Shown piece by piece: positions 42,627-50,897 of a stretch of 64,000 nucleotides of DNA. The stretch spans positions 3,472 through 67,471 of the forward strand of contig DASZGL010000041.1 in assembly GCA_035938875.1 (NCBI GenBank). Direction: 5' to 3'. The position numbers were made by a program, and so were the translations under genes. The DNA comes from DASZGL01 sp035938875. GTDB lineage: Bacteria; Chloroflexota; Dormibacteria; Aeolococcales; Aeolococcaceae. The notes beneath the pieces are model-generated. The model was not told where the DNA came from. It did no database searches and saw only the letters and a list, made by a program, of their open reading frames with translations. How positions within the stretch are numbered: position 1 is the stretch's first letter; each line of letters opens with the position of its first letter.

Positions 42627-42755
42627 ATGGCATCCCAAATCCTGATCGCCGTCTCGTTCCTGGCCATGGCGCTGCTGCCGGCGTTCGTGGGCACCGACAC
42701 GCGTGACGGCCGCGACTGGCAGGCGCCGTCGGACGCGCCTGCCGCAGAGCACTGA
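42627..42755 (+). CDS. Small membrane peptide (42 aa)
   Basis: ATG at 42627 opens a 42-residue frame with one hydrophobic segment (ILIAVSFLAMALLPAFVG) followed by a polar, acidic tail. It is divergent from the GlxA regulator and runs into the next ORF with a TGATG overlap. No clear ribosome site. It was found by eye as part of a longer frame. No family is recognised. Confidence 0.4.
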   Translation: MASQILIAVSFLAMALLPAFVGTDTRDGRDWQAPSDAPAAEH

Positions 42756-42976
42756 TGCACCCCGATCTCCTCGCGGACCTCGCCCGTCTCGAGCACGCGC
42801 AGCGGCAACGTGCGAGTGAGGCGCGCCGAGCCACGATCATGCTCGGAGCCTCTGCGAATGGGTCGCGACCGCCACGGCCGCCGCGGACACAGCGTGCAGG
42901 CCGCGGTGCTCCTGTCAGGCTACCGGCGGGCGACCTCGCTCCTGCGCTGTCGTGCGAGTCGCCCTGTAGCGGATGA
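42755..42976 (+). CDS. Small basic protein (73 aa)
   Basis: ATG at 42755 overlaps the preceding stop. The N-terminal half (MHPDLLADLARLEHAQRQRASE, followed by ARRA) is helical and charged, like a small actinobacterial protein type with an MHPDLL start; the second half is Arg/Pro-rich and looks disordered. It would be translated with the small membrane peptide upstream. Function unknown. Confidence 0.4.
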   Translation: MHPDLLADLARLEHAQRQRASEARRATIMLGASANGSRPPRPPRTQRAGRGAPVRLPAGDLAPALSCESPCSG

Positions 42977-43060
42977 TCGACCATCCTCTTAGTCTTCGAT
43001 GACGGTCGCGTCGACGCTACGGTGGTACGGCGACGAGCTCAGTACAGCACCGACTGCCCG

Positions 43061-43669
43061 TTACGCCACCCGCGATTGTCGGCGTCGCTGACCCAGCGCG
43101 ATCAGTCCCGCCGCAGCGACAACAACGAGCGCTGCCGCGGGAATCTCAGGAACAGTTGCCGAGGTCTGCAGCGCTGCGCAGGTGCCGGAGAGGTTGAACT
43201 CGATGTCGGTCGTGCCCGTCACCGGCCCCGACGCCTCGTCGAGAATCGAGCCGACGGATGGAGCCGGTACCCACGCCATCTTGTTATTCGGCCCGGAGAA
43301 CGTGGTCCAGTCGACCGTCCCCGTGTCGAAGGTCACGTGCAGCGTTTCAGTGAAGCCCCCCTTGCCACCGTTGGCCGGTTCGACGAAGTGGAACCAGTCC
43401 TTGGTGCGGTCACCCGCCGGGGCGCTGTCCGTGCAGTCGGCGCCCCCAAAGCCGATCGCGGTCTGGTTCTCGTGGTCTTCCTTCAGGCACGCGTTGTGCG
43501 TGGTCGCGCTGGGATCGCCCGCCGTGCACTGCGGGTCAGAAAACGCCGCCGACACGCTGACGCTGGCCAGCGCGCCCCATGCGGCGACGCTCGCACCCGC
43601 GAGCGACAGCCCCAAGCCCAGATTGCGGATGAGCCGCCACTCCCCGCCGACAGCACCTCCCCTTCTCAT
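43061..43669 (-). CDS. Secreted protein with PEIP C-terminal sorting signal
   Basis: A 202-residue exported protein with a signal peptide at residues 14-43, a Cys/Asn/Thr-rich mature domain (two probable disulfides), then VPEIPAAALVVVAAAGLIALGQ and RRRQSR. The PE-[IV]-P motif, hydrophobic helix and Arg cluster are the plan of PEP-CTERM-type sorting signals. The same plan ends the protein upstream. No exosortase is in the window. The role of the mature part is unknown. It lies 14 nt behind the PQQ-like gene. Confidence 0.72.
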   Translation of the reverse strand: MRRGGAVGGEWRLIRNLGLGLSLAGASVAAWGALASVSVSAAFSDPQCTAGDPSATTHNACLKEDHENQTAIGFGGADCTDSAPAGDRTKDWFHFVEPANGGKGGFTETLHVTFDTGTVDWTTFSGPNNKMAWVPAPSVGSILDEASGPVTGTTDIEFNLSGTCAALQTSATVPEIPAAALVVVAAAGLIALGQRRRQSRVA

Positions 43670-43683
43670 GATCCAGTGCCCTC

Positions 43684-45459
43684 CTACCCGCTGGCGTCGC
43701 GCGCTCTTAGCACTGCAACCTCCAACGACGAGTCCGTGACGGTACGTGTGGCGCGGGCCAGGCCTCGGCGGCGGCGCAGCAGCTCGACGCCGCCAATGAC
43801 TGCGACGGCGGTCAGCGGCAGCAGCAGCGACAGCGGCACCTCAGGCATGAGCGCCAGCGGCGCAACGATCGGCAGCACCCCCCCCGGGGTGTACGCGTAG
43901 ACGCCGACACCCGTGGGACCGCCGTACTCCGACGTTCCGGTACCGAAGAACAGCGCGTTACCGGAGACGACGACACCGGAATCGCTGTCGGCGGGGCCGA
44001 TGTGGATCGCTCGCAGGAGCGAGCCGTCGGCGGCGCTGCGAATCTGGATCTCCTTGGTGATGCCGGTGCCGACGAAGACCATGCCCGCCGCCACCGAGGT
44101 GGGACCGAAGGAGTTGGCGACCGGGTCGGTGTCGCTGACACCTCCGGACTCCCAGGCGAGGTGACTGCTCGCCGCCGCGCTGGTGTCGAAGGCGTGCACG
44201 CTCGGCTCCTGCACCGACGTGTCGCGGGGATTCCCCGGCTGGCAGGGATGCGGCACCGCCTGCATCTCGAAGCGCCCGAAGTCGCCGAGGGCGGTCGCGC
44301 CATAGACGCGGTTGCTGCCGGCGTCGTAGGCGGTGCTGCCGATGAAGCCGCCGGCGAAGCCGCCGAAGACGACGTTCTGCGACCAGAGCAGCTGACCGTT
44401 GGCAGGATCGATCGAGTAGTACGTGCCATCCTTGCCACCAACTCCGAGGAAGGTGACGTTGCCGTTGGCGTCGGTGCCGAGGTTGGCGGTGGCGCCGAAG
44501 TCCCAGTCGCAGTCAGGCGTCCCCTGGGGGTCCACCAGGCGCGGCGGCGTCCACACCCAGGCGATGGTCCCGTCGGCGATGCGCACGGCGAGCATGCGCT
44601 CGTGGTATGGGGCCGGGCCTAAGTACTTGCAGTCGGCGACGGCGACGTATTCCAGACCGCGCGTCTCGTCGATGCTCGGTGATGCCCAGACGTTGCCGCA
44701 ACCGTCGTTGAGCACCTGGCCGCTGCTGTCAACGTCGAGCTCACGCGTCCACAGCGGGTTGCCGGTCGCCAGGTCGGCGCCGACCAGGTAGCCGCGGAAG
44801 CCCGACGAGCCGTCGGCGTCAGCGCTGAAGAGCACGGTGTGGCCGACCACCGCGGGTGAGGAGAAGATGCGGGTGTCGTCGCCAGAGGGGTTGGGCGGCA
44901 GGTCGGGCCGGCCGGTGTAGGCGTGCTTCCAGAAGAGGCTGCCGTCGGCGGCGTTCAGCGCGTAGAGGGTGTAGCCGCCGCCGAAGATGACCAGGTCCGG
45001 TCGGTGAGCGGTCCCCGGTTCGAACCACGCCGACGCGGTGACCATGCCCCCGTCGGAGGTGACGTCGGTGGGCTGGCGGTTGCCCGGCTGGGGGCTGACC
45101 GCCGGCTGCGAGTCGAGCGTGAACTTCCAGCGCAGCTGGCCGGTCGCCTGGTCGAGGGCGTAGAAGTTGCCGTCCCAGGAGCCGACGTACACCGACCCTG
45201 CCGCCACGATTGGCTGCGCTGTCACTGCGTCGGCGGTGGCAAAGAACCAGGCCTGGCTGAGAGATGCGACGTCGGCGGTGCTCAGTGTTGTCTGTCCGAC
45301 GAAGGTGCGCTGTGGGTTCTGCCCATACGTGGGCCAGTCGCCGGCGGCGAGGACCGTGGGCTGGCCGTGGCCCGCCGCACGAGCCACGGCGATGCCCGGC
45401 CCCATGGCGGCCGCGACCACCGCGGCGACGCCGAGCATCGCCGTCCGCCTGCTGCCCAT
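43684..45459 (-). CDS. Secreted PQQ-like beta-propeller protein with PEVP sorting signal
   Basis: A 591-residue exported protein. After a signal peptide it has WPTYGQNPQRT and then PQQ-type blades (VYVGSWDGNFYALDQATGQLRWKF; LYALNAADGSLFWKHAYTG; YLVGADLATGNPLWTREL; SIDPANGQLLWSQN), as in quinoprotein dehydrogenases or BamB-like propellers. There is no evident catalytic Asp or disulfide motif for PQQ, so binding is uncertain. The C-terminus is MPEVPLSLLLPLTAVAVIGGVELLRRRRG followed by a 28-residue tail. ATG start with GGGGAG upstream. Confidence 0.85.
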   Translation of the reverse strand: MGSRRTAMLGVAAVVAAAMGPGIAVARAAGHGQPTVLAAGDWPTYGQNPQRTFVGQTTLSTADVASLSQAWFFATADAVTAQPIVAAGSVYVGSWDGNFYALDQATGQLRWKFTLDSQPAVSPQPGNRQPTDVTSDGGMVTASAWFEPGTAHRPDLVIFGGGYTLYALNAADGSLFWKHAYTGRPDLPPNPSGDDTRIFSSPAVVGHTVLFSADADGSSGFRGYLVGADLATGNPLWTRELDVDSSGQVLNDGCGNVWASPSIDETRGLEYVAVADCKYLGPAPYHERMLAVRIADGTIAWVWTPPRLVDPQGTPDCDWDFGATANLGTDANGNVTFLGVGGKDGTYYSIDPANGQLLWSQNVVFGGFAGGFIGSTAYDAGSNRVYGATALGDFGRFEMQAVPHPCQPGNPRDTSVQEPSVHAFDTSAAASSHLAWESGGVSDTDPVANSFGPTSVAAGMVFVGTGITKEIQIRSAADGSLLRAIHIGPADSDSGVVVSGNALFFGTGTSEYGGPTGVGVYAYTPGGVLPIVAPLALMPEVPLSLLLPLTAVAVIGGVELLRRRRGLARATRTVTDSSLEVAVLRARDASG

Positions 45460-45578
45460 GCGCTCTCCCCAGTCAGGCGCCGCGCCATCCCTTCAACTTG
45501 GCAGCGGCCTACGGAGAGAGACTGCGCCGGGGTTCGATTCCTTGCGCTCTTGCCGCGATCAGCGCGTTCGCGGGTGTC

Positions 45579-46133
45579 TCAGGGTGTGCTCAGCGCCCCG
45601 GCGAACGTGTCGAGATCGGCTTCGCTGAACAGCGCGAAGCGGATCTCCCGCAGCGATGTTCCCGGATTCTCCAGCGCGGCCTGGGCCTCACGCAGCGCGA
45701 TCGGCGCAGCACGATCGATGGGAAAGCCGTAGATCCCGGTGCTGATCGCCGGAGCACCGACGGTGGCACAGCCGGCCGCGGCGGCGAGGGCGAAAGCCGT
45801 GCGGTACGCCGAGGCCAGCTTCTCGGGCTCGCCGTGGTCGCCGTCGCGCCAGCGTGGGCCCACGGCGTGGACGACGTGGCGGGCGCGGAGCCCGTGGCCA
45901 CCGGTGATCACCGCCGAGCCCACAGGACAGCCCCGCGGATAGCGCCGGCGCAGCTCGGCCTGCAGCTCAGCATGCCCGGCGGCGCGGTGGATGGCGCCGT
46001 CGACACCGCCGCCGCCGGCGAGCTCGGCGTTGGCGGCGTTGACCACGCAGTCGACGGCGAGCGTGGTGATGTCGGCACGCTCCAGGACGATCCGTCCCTG
46101 ACCGGCGGCGTGCTCGTGGGCCTGCGCGGTCAC
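45579..46133 (-). CDS. Macrodomain ADP-ribose hydrolase
   Basis: A 184-residue macrodomain protein of the MacroD/YmdB type. It shows VDCVVNAANAELAGGGGVDGAIHRAAG (the NAAN and GGGVDGAIH ligand loops), GSAVITGGHGLRARHVVHAVGPRW and ISTGIYGFP. It should remove ADP-ribose from proteins or hydrolyse O-acetyl-ADP-ribose. The start is uncertain: GTG at 46133 lies 14 nt after the fabF stop, while an upstream ATG at 46193 would overlap fabF. Co-directional with fabF and fabI. Confidence 0.92.
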   Translation of the reverse strand: MTAQAHEHAAGQGRIVLERADITTLAVDCVVNAANAELAGGGGVDGAIHRAAGHAELQAELRRRYPRGCPVGSAVITGGHGLRARHVVHAVGPRWRDGDHGEPEKLASAYRTAFALAAAAGCATVGAPAISTGIYGFPIDRAAPIALREAQAALENPGTSLREIRFALFSEADLDTFAGALSTP

Positions 46134-46146
46134 CGTGAACCCCGCG

Positions 46147-47409
46147 TCAGGCGTCGACAGCCGCCAGGGCCAGGCAGGAGTTGTGTCCGCCAAAGCCGAA
46201 GGAGGTGCTGATGGTCAGCTTCGGCGCTGCGGTACGCCCCACGTTGGGGATGTAGTCGAGGTCACACGCGGGGTCGGGGGTGTCGAGGTTGATGGTGGGC
46301 GGCAGGTACTTGTCGTACATGGCAAGAACACAGACCATCGCCTCGAAGGCCCCGGCGGCGCCGAGCAGATGGCCGGTCATCGACTTGGTCGACGACACCG
46401 GGATGCGATAAGCGGCGTCGCCGAACACGGTCTTCAGCGCCTTGGTCTCAGCGACGTCGTTGAGCTCGGTTCCCGTGCCATGGGCGTTGACGTAGTCGAC
46501 CTCGTCGGGGCGGCGCCCGGCCCGCTTCAGTGCGCGCTCGATGCATCGCCGGGCGCCGTCGCCGTCGGGATCGGGCTGGGTGATGTGATTGGCGTCGGCG
46601 GTTGCGCCGTAGCCAACCAGCTCGGCGTAGATGCGAGCGTTGCGCGCGATGGCGTGATCCCAGTCCTCGAGCATCATCACGCAGGCGCCCTCACCGGTGA
46701 CGAAGCCGTCCCGGTCCTTGTCGAAGGGACGCGACGAATGCTCCGGGTCGTCGTTGCGCCGCGAGAGCGCCTGGGCCACCGCGAAAGCGGCGATGCCCAC
46801 CTTGGTGATCCCCGCCTCCGTGCCGCCGGCGAGCATGGCGACGGCGTCACCACGACGGATGGTCTCGGCCGCCTCGCCCACCGAGTGGGCGCCGCTGGAG
46901 CAGGCGCTGACCACGCAGAAGTTGGGTCCCTTGAGCCTGTGGTCGATGGCCACCATGCCGGCGGCCATGTCGGGGATGAGGTTGGGCACGGTGAAGGGTG
47001 ACACCCGCCGCCAGCCTCGCTCATGGACGGTGATCGAAGCCGCCTCGACGACATCGAGGCCGCCGATCCCCGAGCCGATGATCACGCCGACGTCGTCGGC
47101 GATGGATGCGGTGTCCAGGCCGCTGTCGGCCACCGCCTCGCGCGCGGCGATCAGCGCGAACTGGATGACCCGACTGGTGCGCCGCGCCTCCTTGTGACCC
47201 AGCGCCGCTTCGGGGTCGAATCCCTTGACCTCGGCGGCGATGTGCACCGGAAGCTCGCTGGAGTCGAACCGGGTGATCATCCCGGTGCCGCTGCGTCCCT
47301 CGCGGCAGCTCTCCCAGCTCGAGCGGACATCGTTGCCGACTGGGGTGATCGCCCCCAGTCCGGTGATGGCGATGCGCCCGCGCGGGCGCGCTCCGTTGTT
47401 CTCAGTCAT
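46147..47409 (-). CDS. fabF: Beta-ketoacyl-ACP synthase II
   Basis: Condensing enzyme of type II fatty-acid synthesis, 420 residues. The Cys-His-His triad is at Cys170 (SACSSGAHSVG), His310 (NAHGTGTELND) and His347 (TGHLLGAAG). The N-terminus (IAITGLGAITPVGNDV) and the GFGGHN near the end are standard. The ATG at 47409 overlaps the fabI stop by 8 bp. The longer upstream frame lies inside fabI and was rejected. Confidence 0.96.
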   Translation of the reverse strand: MTENNGARPRGRIAITGLGAITPVGNDVRSSWESCREGRSGTGMITRFDSSELPVHIAAEVKGFDPEAALGHKEARRTSRVIQFALIAAREAVADSGLDTASIADDVGVIIGSGIGGLDVVEAASITVHERGWRRVSPFTVPNLIPDMAAGMVAIDHRLKGPNFCVVSACSSGAHSVGEAAETIRRGDAVAMLAGGTEAGITKVGIAAFAVAQALSRRNDDPEHSSRPFDKDRDGFVTGEGACVMMLEDWDHAIARNARIYAELVGYGATADANHITQPDPDGDGARRCIERALKRAGRRPDEVDYVNAHGTGTELNDVAETKALKTVFGDAAYRIPVSSTKSMTGHLLGAAGAFEAMVCVLAMYDKYLPPTINLDTPDPACDLDYIPNVGRTAAPKLTISTSFGFGGHNSCLALAAVDA

Positions 47410-48256
47410 CTGGTTCCTCGGGTGCCGCGCCCGCGGCCGCCGGCGCACCCTGTGCATGGTAGCCACCGTCGACGTGGAGGACCTCGCCGCTGATCGCCCG
47501 CGACATGGGGCTGAGCATGAAGACCACGGCGTCGGCCACCGGGGAGGCGTCGGCGCTGTCCCAGCCGAGCGGCGCCTGCCCCTTCCAGTAGTTCTTCAAC
47601 CCGGCAAAACCGGGGATCGACTTCGCTGCCATGGTCTCCAGCGGACCCGCGGAGACGGCGTTGACCCGCACCCCGCTGCCACCCAGGTCGCGCGCCAGGT
47701 AGCGGACGATGGCCTCGAGCGCCGCCTTGGCGGGACCCATCCAGTCGTACAGCGGCCACGCCACCGAGGCGTCGAAGGTGAGCGTGACCAGCGACCCACC
47801 GGTTTTGGGCATCAATGGCGCGAACTCCGCGGCCAGCGTCTTCATCGAGTAGGCGCTGACGTGTATCGCAGTTGCCACCGACTCCCACGGCGCGGTCATG
47901 AAGCCGCCGCCCAGGCAGTCCTCGGGGGCGAAGCCCACGGCGTGGACGACGCCGTCGAGGCCACCCCACCGGCGCTTCACATCGGCAGCAACGGCACGGA
48001 CCTGGTCGCTGGCCGTGACGTCCATCTCCAGCACGTCGGGCGATGGCGTCAGCCGCTTGGCGCTGCGCTGGGTGAGGCTCATGGCCCGGCCGAACGACGT
48101 GAGCACCACCTCGGCCCCAGCCTGCTGCGCCGCCTCGGCGATGGCGAAGGCGATCGATCGCGGGGTGAGGACGCCGGTGACCAGGACGCGCTGCCCGCTG
48201 AGCAGCCCGGCTGCCGGCGGCCGGGGGCTTGTGTCTGTCGTCACTCCATCAACCAT
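47402..48256 (-). CDS. fabI: Enoyl-ACP reductase, InhA/FabI type
   Basis: Final reductive step of the elongation cycle, NADH-dependent. The 284-residue SDR protein starts with RVLVTGVLTPRSIAFAIAEAAQQAGAEVVLTSFG, the FabI-type divergent glycine motif with SIA. The catalytic pair is Tyr170 and Lys177 (YDWMGPAK), closer to mycobacterial InhA (YNWMTVAK) than to E. coli FabI. This is a potential target of triclosan- or isoniazid-type compounds. An acidic, Ala-rich C-terminal tail is extra. Coupled to fabF. Confidence 0.94.
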   Translation of the reverse strand: MVDGVTTDTSPRPPAAGLLSGQRVLVTGVLTPRSIAFAIAEAAQQAGAEVVLTSFGRAMSLTQRSAKRLTPSPDVLEMDVTASDQVRAVAADVKRRWGGLDGVVHAVGFAPEDCLGGGFMTAPWESVATAIHVSAYSMKTLAAEFAPLMPKTGGSLVTLTFDASVAWPLYDWMGPAKAALEAIVRYLARDLGGSGVRVNAVSAGPLETMAAKSIPGFAGLKNYWKGQAPLGWDSADASPVADAVVFMLSPMSRAISGEVLHVDGGYHAQGAPAAAGAAPEEPDD

Positions 48257-48277
48257 AGGGCGCTCCCGTAGCGGGCG

Positions 48278-48514
48278 TTACGCGCCACCGCCATCGCCAC
48301 GGCGGCGTGCCCGGTGGGCGCGAAGCGCCCGGATCCCGAGCGCCCCTGCCACCGCCCCGAGCACCACGGTGATGCCGCCGATGGTGGCGTGGACGATGAA
48401 GAAGCTGTCGAGGTGGTGGTCCGGGTACACGTTTTTGACAAAGGTGGCCCAGACGTAGAGGTTCCATATGGCGAAGCCGACGAGGAACCACGCGGCGCGC
48501 CGCGAGAGGGTCAC
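48278..48514 (-). CDS. SCO4848-like small membrane protein
   Basis: A 78-residue protein with two transmembrane helices (AAWFLVGFAIWNLYVWATFVKNVY and ATIGGITVVLGAVAGALGIRAL). The first helix plus FVKN and the HATIG turn fit a family named after SCO4848 of Streptomyces, which is of unknown function. GTG start overlaps the IMPase-like stop (GTGA). It lies in the operon upstream of fabI. Confidence 0.78.
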   Translation of the reverse strand: MTLSRRAAWFLVGFAIWNLYVWATFVKNVYPDHHLDSFFIVHATIGGITVVLGAVAGALGIRALRAHRARRRGDGGGA

Positions 48515-49332
48515 CCGGCGACCCCCGGGGCAGCGGAGGCGTCGCTGGCACGGACCAGGTCGAGCATGCGCTCGTGCCAGGCGGGCGAGCCGGCGAGGAT
48601 GTCGCCGCTGCCGTACACGGCCTGCGTGTCGCCGCTCCAGTCACTGACGACGCCGCCGGCCTCGAGCACGAGCAGGGCGCCGGCGGCGATGTCCCAGAGG
48701 GAAAGGCCGAGCTCGAAAAATCCGTCGAAGGCCCCCGCGGCCGAGTAGCTCAGGTCGAGACTGGCGGCGCCGGCCCGGCGCAGGTCCTCGACGTCGTCCA
48801 TGACCGCCTCGAACACCGCCAGGTAGCGGGCGCGATTCTCCGGGCGGCGGAAGGGGAATCCCGTCGCCACCACGCCACGACCCTCGCCGGTCGCAGTCGC
48901 CAGCCGGCGTCCCCGCCTGTCGTGAGCGCCGAGGCCGCGAGCGCCGCTCCACAGCTCGCCAGTGAATGGCGAGGCGACCGCGCCAAGCAGCGGCATGCCG
49001 TCCTCGAGCAACCCGACGCTGACGCCGACGACGGGAAAGCCGCGGAGCAGGTTGGTGGTGCCGTCCACGGGATCGACCGCCCACATCAGCCCGCCGAGCA
49101 GGCCGCCGCCGGACGCCGACTCCTCGGCGCGTACGGCGATCTGGGGCGCTCCCTCGCGGAGCACGGCGAGCGCCGTCTCCTCGGCGGCGCGGTCGGCGGC
49201 GGTGACGTAGTCGTGGTAGCCCTTGCGCTCGGTCTGCAGCGCGATGCCCTCGTCCCGCCAGCGCACGACGACGTCAGCCGCGGCGCTGGCGGCTCGAACG
49301 GCGAGCTCGCGCAGCTGGGGCAGGTCGGTCAA
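48511..49332 (-). CDS. Inositol-monophosphatase-family phosphatase
   Basis: A 273-residue Mg2+-dependent sugar-phosphate phosphatase of the IMPase/SuhB family. Signatures are EESASGGG (metal Glu), MWAVDPVDGTTNLLRGFPVVGVSVGL (WAVDPVDGTTN) and LWDIAAGALLVLEAGGVVSDWSG. The substrate may be inositol phosphate or histidinol phosphate. The start is most likely the TTG at 49332; the longer upstream frame has no family similarity. A 12-codon frame in another phase ends as TTGA on this start, so a sequencing frameshift or coupled leader peptide are both possible. Confidence 0.88.
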   Translation of the reverse strand: MTDLPQLRELAVRAASAAADVVVRWRDEGIALQTERKGYHDYVTAADRAAEETALAVLREGAPQIAVRAEESASGGGLLGGLMWAVDPVDGTTNLLRGFPVVGVSVGLLEDGMPLLGAVASPFTGELWSGARGLGAHDRRGRRLATATGEGRGVVATGFPFRRPENRARYLAVFEAVMDDVEDLRRAGAASLDLSYSAAGAFDGFFELGLSLWDIAAGALLVLEAGGVVSDWSGDTQAVYGSGDILAGSPAWHERMLDLVRASDASAAPGVAG

Positions 49333-49375
49333 CTCAGCACGCGCGCGACGTCGAGAGTGGCTGCCATGGCGCCAG

Positions 49376-49381
49376 ACGGTA
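49376..49381 (-). promoter_or_regulatory. Putative -10 box upstream of the IMPase-like operon
   Basis: TACCGT on the minus strand, eight bases before the ATG at 49367 that opens the 12-codon upstream ORF (49329-49367). Confidence 0.42.
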
Positions 49382-49441
49382 CTCGATCGGCGTTTTGCGA
49401 CGACCCGCCCGTGGCGAGGCCTGGTCTGTGGAGTCGACCAT

Positions 49442-50437
49442 ATGGCCATGGCGGCTCCGATCCTGGTGGGCACGTGCAACTGGATGGACCACAAGAGCTT
49501 CTATCCCGCGCACCTGGAGCGGGGCCGGCAGAAGGAGAAGCTCACCTACTACGCGCGCTACTTCCCCATGGTCGAGGTGGACAGCACCTTCTACGGGATT
49601 CCCAGCCCCGCAGTCGTCGCCGGCTGGCTGCAGCGCACCCCGGCCGACTTCCGGTTCAACGTCAAGGCGTACCGTTCGCTCACCCGCCACGAGCGATCCG
49701 CCGGCGAAACCCGCCCTCCGACCGAGGAGGAGGAGCGTGACTTCATGGCGGCGCTGCTGCCCCTGCGCGACGCCGGCCGGCTGGTGGCGGTGCACTATCA
49801 GTTTCCGCCATGGTTCACCAATACACCGCAGTCGCGGGACGTCCTGCTCGAGGCCCGCGATCGCCACCCTGAGGACATCCTGGCGGTCGAGTTCCGCCAT
49901 CGTTCCTGGTACGACAACGGCGCCTGGCCGAGGACGGAGGAGCTGCTCACCGAGATGGATGCCGTCTACGTCGGCGTCGACGCGCCCCAGCTCGGCAGCG
50001 GCACCGCACCGCCGCTCATGGCGGTCACCTCGCCGCGGCTGGCCATCGCCCGCCTCCATGGGCGCAACTACAAGACCTGGTACATCCGTGGTGCAAAGAG
50101 CAGCGGCGAGCGCTTCGACTACCTGTACTCGCCCGACGAGCTCCGCGACTGGGTGCCGGCGATCCATGCGGCGGCGGCGGCGGGTGTTCCGGTCCATGTG
50201 GTCATGAACAACAACCGCAGCAACTACGCGGTGGTCAACGCCTTCGACATGGCGGCGCTCCTGTCCCTGCCCCTGCCCCGCCCCCCAGGACCCATCCTGG
50301 AGACGCTGGAGCGGCGCGACGGTCAGATTCCCGCCTGGGTGACCCAGGCCGAGCCCCTGCCCGAGGACGCCGGCCGAGAGCAGCTCGCCCTCGGTCTGGA
50401 CTCGCCGGGGCGGCCGCCCCGGCCCGCCTCTCCCTGA
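49442..50437 (+). CDS. DUF72 family protein (YecE-like)
   Basis: A 331-residue TIM-barrel-like protein of DUF72. Typical blocks are ILVGTCNWMDHKSFYPAHL (xGTxxW...FYP), YARYFPMVEVDSTFYGIPS, FRFNVKAYRSLTRH, ILAVEFRHRSW, ARLHGRN and PVHVVMNNNRSNYAVVNA. Members are widespread; a nuclease role is sometimes suggested but unproven. Two ATGs six bases apart are possible. Divergent from the IMPase-like gene with short spacing. Confidence 0.9.
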   Translation: MAMAAPILVGTCNWMDHKSFYPAHLERGRQKEKLTYYARYFPMVEVDSTFYGIPSPAVVAGWLQRTPADFRFNVKAYRSLTRHERSAGETRPPTEEEERDFMAALLPLRDAGRLVAVHYQFPPWFTNTPQSRDVLLEARDRHPEDILAVEFRHRSWYDNGAWPRTEELLTEMDAVYVGVDAPQLGSGTAPPLMAVTSPRLAIARLHGRNYKTWYIRGAKSSGERFDYLYSPDELRDWVPAIHAAAAAGVPVHVVMNNNRSNYAVVNAFDMAALLSLPLPRPPGPILETLERRDGQIPAWVTQAEPLPEDAGREQLALGLDSPGRPPRPASP

Positions 50438-50623
50438 GGCGGCGTCAGCGTACTCCCCTCTTCATTCTGAGGCCGATTTGCGCCAAGATATGGGGTGCTG
50501 GCTGGCACGACCCGCGGCGCCTCGCTGCGCCGGGTTGCCCGCAACTCGGCAGCACGACACCCACACCGGACCCGGGTCCCACCCGCCGCCGGATTCGATC
50601 CGCTCCGCGAGGAGGAAGCGAAA

Positions 50624-50878
50624 ATGGCCATGGCCGCACCCCGACGCAACGATCGCGGTCGGCGCCCCGCGCCGAGCGGTGTCGTCATGCGCAACGAGGC
50701 CGAGACCCACGAGGTCGAGGTCTCTCGCGCCCTCAGCCAGTGGGCGGTGACCGTCACCAGCCTCGCCGATGGGCGCATGATCTGCCAGGACTTCTTCAAC
50801 CGGCGCTGGGAGGCGATGGCCCGCGCCGAGGATTTCGTCCGCCTGCTCAACCGCAAGGAGCCGCCCCCCGGCTGGTGA
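50624..50878 (+). CDS. Small conserved-looking protein (84 aa), function unknown
   Basis: ATG at 50624 is preceded by GAGGAGGAAG, a strong ribosome site, so the gene is convincing despite its size. The N-terminus is Arg-rich; the rest (WAVTVTSLADGRMICQDFFNRRWEAMARAEDFVRLLNRKE) looks like a compact alpha/beta domain. No family is recognised. Upstream frames beginning at 50495 lack a comparable start signal. Confidence 0.6.
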   Translation: MAMAAPRRNDRGRRPAPSGVVMRNEAETHEVEVSRALSQWAVTVTSLADGRMICQDFFNRRWEAMARAEDFVRLLNRKEPPPGW

Positions 50879-50897
50879 CCCGCGGTCGGGTGCGCGC

